Assembly (NCBI RefSeq): GCF_023898315.1
Contig: NC_064615.1
Span: forward strand, 1,188,311,413-1,188,375,412
From: Schistocerca nitens
Taxonomy: Eukaryota > Arthropoda > Insecta > Orthoptera > Acrididae
Direction of reading: 5' to 3'
DNA length: 64,000 nt
A program made the translations under genes and the position numbers. Positions 56,016-64,000 of this stretch are shown here, piece by piece (within the stretch, counting starts at the first letter, position 1; each line of letters starts with the position of its first letter). The notes under the pieces are model-generated. The model made no database searches and was not told where the DNA came from. It saw only the letters and a list, made by a program, of their open reading frames with translations.

Positions 56016-56165
56016 AAAATTACCAAATAAGCAGCAACCAGACGCAAGATCATGTTTTCTTTCTTTAATTTTGCATATCGATTGTTAATCAATTGAAATC
56101 GATATGCAAAATTAAATAAAGAAAACATGATCTTTCGACTGGTTGCTGCTTATTTGGTAATTTTT
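56016..56165. repeat. Long hairpin (inverted repeat, 15-base loop)
   Basis: Arms 56016-56082 and 56098-56165 are nearly perfect complements (aaaattaccaaataagcagc, 'gatcatgttttctttcttta', 'gcatatcgat'). Only the short stretch around 56042-56047 and a few bases mismatch. A DNA hairpin or snapback RNA would form readily. Confidence 0.93.
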
Positions 56166-56440
56166 AAAAATATCAACAGTCCTACTTGTAAGCTGAATGA
56201 GTGCGAGCAGACGTAGAGTATTTATTAATAATTTTGTCTGCATTCTTCAACAGCACATGAAAACATTCAACTCAAGCTTCATCATAATTCACTGTGGTCA
56301 CTAGCATTGCTTTCGTAGTTTCTACAAAAAACTATTTTTGTCACTGCTCCACACATTACTTATTTGGGAAAATAGCTTTCAGTACCAGCATACTGATGCA
56401 GCTAAACTGAACATTTAATTGGGGATAAATCATTTCATAA
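56166..56440. other. AT-rich intergenic sequence
   Basis: No feature recognised. Confidence 0.4.
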
Positions 56441-56452
56441 TTGATAAATCCG

Positions 56453-56665
56453 CCCGCTTCTCGTGGTCGTGCGGTAGCGTTCTCGCTTCCCACGCCCGGG
56501 TTCCCGGGTTCGATTCCCGGCGGGGTCAGGGATTTTCTCTGCCTCGTGATGGCTGGGTGTTGTGTGCTGTCCTTAGGTTAGTTAGGTTTAAGTAGTTCTA
56601 AGTTCTAGGGGACTTATGACCACAGCAGTTGAGTCCCATAGTGCTCAGAGCCATTTGAACCATTT
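56453..56665 (+). mobile_element. SINE with a different tRNA head, perfect 12-bp duplication
   Basis: The head contains CGTGGTCGTGCGGTAGCG (A-box side) and CCGGGTTCGATTCCCGG (B box), then 'cagggattttctctgcct' and 'ggctgggtgttgtgtgctg', before joining the same 'tccttaggttagttaggttt' body and 'gtgctcagagccatttgaac' tail as the copies at 43791 and 48204. ttgataaatccg is identical at 56441-56452 and 56666-56677. Confidence 0.92.
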
Positions 56666-56677
56666 TTGATAAATCCG

Positions 56678-57890
56678 AAACAAATAGGTGCTGAATTACT
56701 TCTGAAAAAATTGGGACAAAGTTAAAAAAAATCTTGACTGTCACGAAAAAAAGCAGGGGGCGGATGGTCACTTTAAGTGTGTGGGCCATTTGAAGCACAC
56801 TGGATGCCTAAGCGACATTCCAGCTCCACGCCCGACCTTCCGTGCCCTCCTCGTCAACGCGTGCTTCTGCCGCTCACAGTCTCGGCAGGTCCCACAAAAA
56901 AAGAAAGAAAGGCCTCCGCAGGACCTGGGTTTCAGATCTGGCCACACACTGTGCCAAGTGCTGGTGGGTGACCAGTCAATAACTAACATACGAAAACAAG
57001 AAAGAAAAAAAAATACAGCTTTAGGTGTGTGTGAACATTATGCCGCAAACCGCACCTTCTTACCTATTCCCATTTCGGAAATATACGTCGTCAAAGCTGT
57101 AAAGATCATTTTGCAATGTCGTGCATGTGTATAGGAGAGCACCTAAGCATGCTTGCCTCTGGGTTTTTAATTCAGTGAAACAAAGAAATTAATTCACCCC
57201 GTTTTAATGACTTTTAACTAAGATTTATTACAATCTATTTATTTCCAAGCAATCGAATTTTCCCACACACAAAACACGTCCGGGTTTGCCCGGGATAGTA
57301 ATATAAAAATCAGTCGAGTACGCCTATGGACCTCCTCAAAACTAGGACAAAGCCGGGAAAACACAATCCTGCAAAATTCTAACTTTCTCCTAAGCTAATT
57401 AACCGAAATATATTTGTGCTTCTAGTAACACTGAGCGAGTACACTCGTGGGTCATTTCAACATTGTTACAATGTAATTCAGCTGATCAGTTATAAGGTAC
57501 TATTTTAAAAATGTGTCTGCTTGCTGCCTGCCAGACTTTGAAAGGCCAGAGCCGAATCGATTTGATTCCCCGTCGTTTCGAATCGCTCTTGCCACCCAAT
57601 CCAAGTGTGGTTTTTTACAGGTTTCTCGGCACTCGCCTCGGCGAGTGCTTAGCTCGTTAACCAGTTTCAGCCTCATTTTCACGATCTAAAACGATTTCAA
57701 CACGAAACACATCTCTACATATTAACACTATTATGCTGACACATTTCAACTCACATAAGACTTCCTTTTGAGGTAACCTTGGGTTGCATCATCAAGATTA
57801 TTGTGTTTCGAATGTTGTAAGAAACTGCAAGGTTTGAAATTTATAAATGTATTTTGTTTGTTTGTACCGCTTAAATGGAAACAAGTAATA
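56678..57890. other. Unassigned sequence
   Basis: No TE or gene recognised. Confidence 0.4.
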
Positions 57891-58457
57891 GGATGTTTCA
57901 GAAGTGACGGTCAATATTCAGGGATACGACAGGAATGATCATTTGAAACAAAAAAGTCAAGTAAACATGGGCACTAAAGCGCATACCTTAAGAGCTAAGA
58001 GCAATTCTTGATCTTCCATACTGTGAAACAAATCGCTTCTACTGCAAGCTCTTTCTTTTCCATATTTTGGGAAGTGGCAGTATAGACGAAAACAGGAAAA
58101 AAATGTCCAGTGAACGTGTGCTCTAAAATGCATATCTTAAAATTTATGAGCACGTGTTCATCTTCGCTACTTTGAAAGACATCTCTTCTAATGAACTAGT
58201 GTTCATAACTTTTAAGGTACGCATTTTAGAGCACACGTTTATTGGACATTTTTTCCTTGTTTTGGCACACACTGCCAGTTCGCAAAATTAAGAAAGCAAA
58301 GCGCTTGCATTAGAAGAGATTTGTTTCACATTATCTAAGATAAAGAATTGCTCATAGCTCTTAAGATATGCGCTTTAGTGCCCATGTTTACTTCACGTTT
58401 TGAATGATCATTTCTGTCATATCCCTGAATATTGACCATAAGTTCTGGAGCACCCTG
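57891..58457. mobile_element. Long foldback element
   Basis: The sequence reads as two arms of about 270 bp that are imperfect complements: 'ggtcaatattcagggata', 'gggcactaaagcgcata', 'gtgctctaaaatgcatatc' on the left each reappear reversed on the right. Ends are ggatgtttcagaag and, reversed, gggtgctccagaac. No coding region. The palindromic structure suggests a foldback/MITE family. Confidence 0.9.
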
Positions 58458-58609
58458 TGTACATCAGAGTGATAATATATGAAATGGAGGTATCGTATGA
58501 CTGAGTAAGACGCGATCCTCAAGATAAATTCATTGCGATGTACATCTGCAAGTATGAGTCATGTTATAAAAGTATATTAAGCAAAGAATTCACAGGAAAT
58601 TAACGTTGC

Positions 58610-59690
58610 GGTTAATAATGGAAGTAAGACTAAAGAAAAATCAAGACGCGTTCATATAATTTGTCGACATGGAAAAAGCGTTCGACAATGTAAAATGTTG
58701 CAATATGTTCGAAATTCTGAAAAACGTAGGGGTAACCTATGGGGAGAGACAGGTCATAGACAACATGTATAACAGCCAAGAGGGAATAATAAGAGTGGAC
58801 GACAGAGAAAGAAGTGCTCGTATTAAAAAGAATGTAAGACCCTACTGTTCAGTCTGTACATCGAGGTAGCAATGATGGAAATAAAAGAAAGGTTCTGGAG
58901 TGGAATTAAAATTCAAGGTGAAAGGATATCAATGATACGATTCGCTGATGACATTGCTGTACTGAGTGAAAGTGAAGAAGAATTACATGATCTGCTGAAC
59001 GGAATGAACAGTTTAATGAGTACACAGTATGGACTGAGTGTAAATCGAAGAAAGACGAAGGTAATGAGAAGAAGTAGAAATGAGAACAGCGAGAAACTTA
59101 ACATCAGGATTGATGGTCACGAAGTAGATGAAGTTAAGGAATTCTGCTAACTAGGCAGTAAAATAACCAATGACGGATGGAGCAAGGAGGACATCAAAAT
59201 CAGACTAACTATGGCAGAAAAGGCACTCCTGGCCGAGAGAAATTTACTAATATCAAATATCGGCCTTAAGTTGAGGAAGAAATTTCTGAGAATGTAGGTC
59301 TGGAGTACAGCACTGTATGGTAGTGAAACATGGACTGTGGGAAAACCGGAACAAAAGAGAATCGAAGCATTTGAGATGTGGTGCTACAGACGAATGTTGA
59401 AAATTAGGTGGACTGATAAGGTAAGGAATGAGGTGGTTCTACGCAGAATCGGAGGGGAAAGGAATATGTGGAAAACACTGATAAGGAGAGGGGACAGGAT
59501 GATAGGAGATCTGCTAAGACATGAGGGAATTACTTCCATGGTACTAGAGGGAGCTGTAGAGGGCAAAAACTGTAGAGGAAGATAGAGGTTGGAATACATC
59601 GAGCAGGTAACTGAGGAAGTCGGTTGCAAGTGTTACTGTGAGATGCAGAGGTTGGCATAGGAGAGGAATCAAAGCAGTCAGAAGACTGTG
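58610..59690 (+). pseudogene. RTE-type reverse transcriptase, second lineage (decayed)
   Basis: Encodes FVDMEKAFDNVKCCNMFEIL (motif A, about 58660), IRFADDIAVLSESEEELHDL (catalytic motif, about 58935), EVKEFC, a stop, LGSKITNDGWSKEDI, GSETWTVGKPEQKRIEAFEM and MWCYRRMLKIRW. The layout equals the common RTE copies but residues differ widely, for example SVNRRKTKVMRRSRNENSE where copy A has NINKSKTRIMECSQIKSGD, so it is another subfamily. Stops at 58867, 59148, 59295 and 59583 break it. No (AAC)n tail is seen. Confidence 0.88.
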
Positions 59691-60341
59691 CCTATGTGCC
59701 ACGTTTAGCGAACTTGCAAAAGGAGCAAGCGTCAGGCCTCTGCTACTAATGCATTAGCATCAAAATGCACAAATTGTTATGTGGTTGTGGGATTAAAGGG
59801 ACCAGACTGCGACGGTCATCGGTCAAATTTTTATGTCTTGTGCGATCCACATGCATAGTAAATTATAACAGCGAAAATAAAAAAAATAAAAAAACTCAAG
59901 GTGATTCATTTCTACTGGTAATCTCCGCCTGTGTAAATTCGAATTCTGATACTGTTTTCTATAGTAAACTTGTGACGGTGTGGAGTATATTTGCACTGCG
60001 GCACTGTTTTGTTTAGTGAGCTTATGGCGCTGCAGTTACGAAACTGATCCACGGAAAAGGAGGACTACTTGTGACGATACCGGATACGGTAAGCAAACCT
60101 CCATATTTTCATTGACAACATTCCTCACATTATATGACAAGTATCATTTTAGTATTGTTAACAATATCGGTTCTGGTACTCAAACACAAATTTATTGCTT
60201 CAGGTTAAATTTTGAAAGCAGTTTTTATTGCCGAGCATCCCAATCGGATGTAGTAAGGCTAATAGTGACAGATCCGAAGGTGGTCGGAAACTGTGCACTG
60301 CTAAATACGACAGTATAGAATACAGGATACACGACGTTATA
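59691..60341. other. Unassigned sequence
   Basis: No feature recognised, apart from the direct repeat at 60316-60340 (see findings). Confidence 0.4.
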
Positions 60342-60619
60342 CACTGAGAACAGTCGTGGGATAGCGATACGCACATATACACATTGCGACAGTATCGCGT
60401 ACACGAGGTGTAAGAAGGCGGAGCTGTCATTTGTACTCGAGTGGTTCACGTGGAAAGATCTCCGACGTGACTGTGGTCGCACGCCGGACTTTGAACGTGG
60501 AATGGTAGCTGGAGCGTATCGCACGAGACTTTCCATATCGAAAATCAGTGCCAACACACAAGTAATACTGCGTGAAATAACAGCAGAAACCAATGTGGGA
60601 CGTACTGCGAACGTATCTT

Positions 60620-61142
60620 TAGGATAGTGCGGCGAAATTTGGCGTTAATGGGCTGTGGCAGCAGACGATCGACGCGAGAGCCTCTGCTAACAGCCGGACA
60701 TCGCCTGCAGCGCCTCTCGTGGGCTCGTGATCATCATATCGGTTGGATCCTAGACGACTGGAAAATCGTGGCCTGGTCCGATGAGTCCCGATTTCAGTCG
60801 GTAAGGGCTGGCGGTAGCGTTCGAGTGTGGCCAACATCCCACGAAAGCCACGAACCCAAGTAGTTATGCCCCGTATGTACACTGAATGGACTGGGTTCTT
60901 TGCTGGCTAAGTTCGGCTACTTGGAAACTATTTGCAGCCAAACAACGATGGAATGTTTATGAATGGCAGTCTCTCATGTCAGAACATTCTCATTCTGGAC
61001 ACTTTCCGGCACGGGACTCAGTCGAAAGGTCAGTTGGTGCACAACATCGTGCATCGGCTACGCTTTGGCAATTATGGACGGCTACAGAGTTAGCAGGGGT
61101 GAATATTTCTGCAGGGTCCGAGTGCATGCCGAGTCGAGTTGC
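60620..61142 (+). pseudogene. Tc1-type transposase relic
   Basis: 60645-60860 encodes REPLLTAGHRLQRLSWARDH and WKIVAWSDESRFQSVRAGGS, which includes the first catalytic Asp in SDESRF. After a stop and a deletion, 60885-61135 shows remnants of GLGSLLAKFGYLETICSQTT and ALAIMDGYRVSRGEYF, C-terminal to the catalytic region. The second Asp and the Glu region (DNxPxH, PDLNPIE) are absent. The closest relative in this window is the intact transposase at 51936, but they are different families. Confidence 0.82.
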
Positions 61143-61399
61143 TGTACTACGAGGAGGAGGAGCACGATGTCCGTGTTTAACGTCCCGTCGACAACGAGGT
61201 CGTTAGAGACGGAGCTCGGGTTAGGGAAGCACGGTGAAGGAAAGCGGTCGTGCGCTTCAGAAGCAACCGTCGCGGAATTCGCCTTAAGCGACTTGGGGAA
61301 ATCACGGAAAACCTAAATCACGATGATTGGACGCAGGTGTGCACCGTCGTCGTCCCGAATGTGAGTCCTGTGTGGGAACCTCTGCGCTATCCCGCTCGG
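61142..61399 (-). mobile_element. tRNA-derived SINE, third family
   Basis: On the plus strand it reads 'tgtttaacgtcccgtcgaca', 'gaggtcgttagagacggag', 'gaaatcacggaaaacctaaa' and 'gtcgtcgtcccgaatgtgag', ending in a tRNA-like segment whose reverse complement has TAGCGCAGAGG (A box) and a decayed B box. I recognise the phrase order from a common locust-type SINE. It interrupts the end of the Tc1 transposase ('gttgctgtactac' | 'gccgggcaaaaag'). Confidence 0.82.
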
Positions 61400-61452
61400 C
61401 CGGGCAAAAAGAGGTCCGACACAGTATGAGGAGGTGTCGCGTGACTCTAGTG

Positions 61453-62407
61453 TGGTATACACGATCAAAACATTCTAGAATATAGGATACACGACATTAC
61501 AGAATACAGGGTGGAGCCAGACGTCGCCAATACCCGCTCAACTCTGTGGTTCGAATCTTGGCGGAGGAAGGAAGTTTCTGCAGCGGTATTTAGGGTGAAA
61601 ACGCGAGAGACACTTTTTGACGTCCCTGATGAGCAGTTCAGCGAGACTGTGATGAGGTGCCTCCACGAATGTATCACAGTTCCGTGCGGAGTTGACAGTC
61701 TCGCTTTGAGAACGCCTACAGCCGCGAAGCTGTGGGGCCGAGGTTCCTGGATAGCGCTGGAAAGTCTCCTCAGGGCCACCACATCAGCAGACCTAGCCAC
61801 AACCGAGAATCTCTGGGGACCACAGAAATACCAGCTACAATACCGGCTACATCATCTCAGACGTGATTTCCATGCGGAGGCGGTACTTCCGCAGAGAATG
61901 ACAGCATTATGTTTGAGTCGTGTTATGTAGTAAGACATGAAACACTGAACAGCGACGGCACAGAATCAGCGTTAGATAAATGTATTACCGCATAATATGT
62001 GCAGACTTATTCCATGACTCTGCGCCCCTAACATTTCGGAACATTTATGTACAAAGAGTCTTCAAAATAAGTCCAACTGCAACTGTAAAGAAAAAAAGAC
62101 TACGGTACCTTTGTGCTCGGCTGCTTTCTTATTTCCGCACAAGTTGGCAAACATCCCGGATGGCGCCTTCACAGCTCGATGGAATTATTCCTTACCTGGA
62201 ACAACGAAAACCACGCGTTAGGTGCACAGCATCTTTATTACAAGATGTCTAAAGAAAGATGTGTGAATGTTATCGTAGAAGAAACAAATGTACCAATGAT
62301 ATGTCTTTATTCGCCTTTAAAGTAGCCTGCCAGTATTATTTGGCAACTAAACACCTTTGGCCCATGATCAAGAATTCAGTTTCCGCCCCCACACTGCTTG
62401 TGTTAGT
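61453..62407. other. Unassigned sequence with one mid-size frame
   Basis: A plus-strand frame at 61511-61930 (139 codons from ATG) encodes WFESWRRKEVSAAVFRVKTR and LFDVPDEQFSETVMRCLHEC. I do not recognise it; it could be a chance frame or a piece of an unrecognised TE. The remaining sequence has no feature I can name. Confidence 0.35.
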
Positions 62408-64000
62408 TTGTAGTTGTTGTGGTCTTCAGTCCTGAGACTGGTTTGATGCAGCTCTCCATGCTACTCTATCCTGTGCAAGCTTCTTCATCTCCCAGTGCCT
62501 ACTGCAACCTACATCCTTCTGAATCTGCTTAGTGTATTCATCTCTTCGTCTCCCCCTACGATTTTTACCCTCCACGCTGCCCTCCAATACTAAATTGGTG
62601 ATCCCTTGATGCCTCGGAACATGTCCTACCAACCGATCCCTTCTTCTGGTCAAGTTGTGCCACAAACTCCTCTTCTCCCCAATCCTCTTCAGTACCTCCT
62701 CATTAGTTATGTGATCTACCCATCTAATCTTCAGCATTCTTCTGTAGCACCACATTTCTATAGCTTCTATTCTCTTCTTGTCCAAACTATTTACCGTCCA
62801 TGTTTCACTTCCATACATGGCTACACTCCATACAAATACTTTCAGAAATGACTTCCTGACACTTAAATCTATACTCGATGTTAACATATTTCTCTTCTTC
62901 AGAAACGCTTTCCAGTCTACATTTTATATCCTCTCTACTTCGACCATCATCAGTTATTTTGCTCCCCAAATAGCAAAACTCCTTTACTACTTTAAGTGTC
63001 TCATTTCCTAATCTAATACCCTCAACACCACCCGACTTAATTCGACTACATTCCAATATCCTCGTTATGCTTTTGATGATGTTCATCTTATATCCTCCCA
63101 TCAAGACACCATCCATTCCGTTCAACTGTTCTTCCAAGTCCTTTGCTGTCTCTGACAGAATTACAATGTCATCGGCGAACCTCAAGGTTTTTATTTCTTC
63201 TCCATGGATTTTAATACCTACTCCGAATTTTTCTTTTGTTTCCTTTACTGCTTGCTCAATATACAGATTGAATAACATCGGGGAGAGGCTACAACCCTGT
63301 CTTACTCCCTTCCCAACCACTGCTTCCCTTCCATGTCCCTCGACTCTTATAACTGCCATCTGGTTTCTGTACAAATTGTAAATAGCCTTTCGCTCACTGT
63401 ATTTTACCCCTGCCACCTTTAGAATTTGAAAGAGAGTATTCCAGTCAACATTATCAAAAGCTTTCTCTAAGTCTACAAATGCTAGAAACGTAGGTTTGCC
63501 TTTCCTTAATCTTCCTTCTAAGATATGTCGTAAGGTCAGTATTGCCTCACGTGTTCCAGTATTTCTACGGAATCCAAACTGATCTTCCCCGAGGTCGGCT
63601 TCTACTAGTTTTTCCATTCGTCTGCAAAGAATTCGTGTTAGTATTTTGCAGCTGTGGCTTATTAAACTGATTGTTCGGTAATTCTCACATCTGTCAACTC
63701 CTGCTTTCTTTGGGATTGGAATTATTATATTCTTCTTGAAGTCTGAGGGTATTTCGCCTGTTTCATACATCTTGCTCACCAGATGGTAGAGTTTTGTCAG
63801 GACTGGCTCTCCCAAGGCCGTCAGTAGTTCCAATGGAATGTTGTCTACTCCGGGGGCCTTGTTTCGACTCAGGTCTTTCAGTGCTCTCTCAAACTCTTCA
63901 CGCAGTATCGTATCTCCCATTTCATCTTCATCTACATCCTCTTCCACTTCCATAATATTGTCCTCAAGTACATCGCCCTTGTATAGACCCTCTATATACT
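62408..64000 (-). mobile_element. RTE retrotransposon, least mutated copy, runs off the window
   Basis: On the minus strand it ends in 'aaaccagtctcaggactgaa' followed by a very short (AAC) tail, and its 5' part continues beyond 64000. Within the window it covers the linker, the complete reverse transcriptase and the C-terminal domain. This is the same family as 5707-8307. Confidence 0.95.
62426..64000 (-). pseudogene. RTE reverse transcriptase, one frameshift (partial at window edge)
   Basis: From the window edge to about 62915 the frame stays open through SRNKAPGVDNIPLELLTALG, NYRTISLISHSCKILTRIL, DQFGFRRNTGTREAILTLRH, FVDLEKAFDNVDWNTLFQIL, GVRQGCSLSPMLFNLYIEQA, RFADDIVILSETAKDLEEQL and FCYLGSKITDDGRSREDIKC: a complete set of RT motifs. 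An 11-base deletion near 62913 (relative to 7790-7800 of copy A) shifts the frame; the remaining 150 or so codons continue in another frame to a stop at 62426. Without that deletion the RT would look intact here. Confidence 0.93.

Larger units (their letters stand above)
60342..61452 (+). mobile_element. Tc1-type transposon relic carrying a SINE
   Basis: Left end 'cactgagaacagtcgtggga' and right end 'gtgtcgcgtgactctagtg' form a weak inverted repeat. Similarity to a Tc1 family that I recall as ending in 'gtcgtgggatagcg' supports the borders. Internal deletions affect the helix-turn-helix region and the region of the second Asp. A SINE lies at about 61142-61399. Confidence 0.78.

Noticed and set aside
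61511..61930. 139-codon frame as a host gene
   Set aside because: No recognised domain, no splice or promoter context, and it lies between TE relics; left as unassigned.
7..64000. CRISPR arrays, bacterial operons or phage modules
   Set aside because: No regularly spaced short repeats with unique spacers and no compact gene order; the content is that of a eukaryotic nuclear genome.

Overview
The window looks like a piece of a large, repeat-rich insect nuclear genome, most likely an orthopteran of the Schistocerca (desert locust / grasshopper) type. I recognise this from several dispersed repeats: the short element ending in 'gtgctcagagccatttgaa', the RTE retrotransposon ending in an (AAC)n tail, a CR1-like LINE ending in (GATGTA)n, and several Tc1/mariner families. 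This assignment is from memory of such repeats, not from a search. I find no bacterial gene organisation and no convincing intact host gene. Nearly everything that can be identified is transposable-element (TE) material, mostly broken by stops, frameshifts, internal deletions and nested insertions.

Layout. 1-1.96 kb: a decayed protein-primed type-B DNA polymerase of Polinton/Maverick type (minus strand), split by a SINE. 3.1-5.4 kb: a decayed THAP-domain/P-element-type transposase. 5.5-10.4 kb: three diverged tandem units of about 285 bp; unit 1 is split by a 5'-truncated RTE retrotransposon with a perfect 12-bp target duplication, and unit 2 by a TTAA-flanked DNA transposon with an internally deleted transposase. 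13.5-14.5 kb: a Harbinger transposase relic. 14.7-20 kb: an RTE fragment, several tRNA-derived SINEs and a mariner deletion derivative. 20.2 and 32.1 kb: two nearly identical 263-bp segments in opposite orientation. 21.8-22.7 kb: a mariner-like relic. 23.1-26.6 kb: two CR1-like LINE copies, the second carrying a 5S-rRNA-derived SINE and a tRNA-tail SINE, each with target duplications. 31.8 kb: a tRNA-like element with a 12-bp duplication.

34.4-36.4 kb: an RTE relic split by a Tc1 element and a SINE, with a 35-bp mini-insertion inside the Tc1. 37.4-39.8 kb: two more RTE fragments. 40.5-41.8 kb: a FLYWCH/MULE transposase relic. 43.8-48.7 kb: SINEs, a CR1-like LINE and a degenerate tandem repeat. 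50.2 kb: a TA-flanked foldback element. 51.6-53.6 kb: an RTE relic that hosts the only apparently intact coding sequence in the window, a 340-residue Tc1/mariner transposase between terminal inverted repeats and TA duplications. 55-58.5 kb: a mariner-like deletion derivative, a hairpin, a SINE and a long foldback. 58.6-59.7 kb: a second, older RTE lineage. 60.3-61.45 kb: a decayed Tc1 carrying a SINE. 62.4-64 kb: the youngest-looking RTE copy, running off the window end.

The window therefore records successive TE invasions rather than a set of cooperating genes. The stretches between repeats include AT-rich intergenic DNA and several CpG-rich patches (about 12.6-13.0, 20.3-21.8, 30.6-31.3, 33.3-33.7, 48.7-49.5 and 50.7-51.4 kb) whose open frames on both strands look compositional rather than genic.
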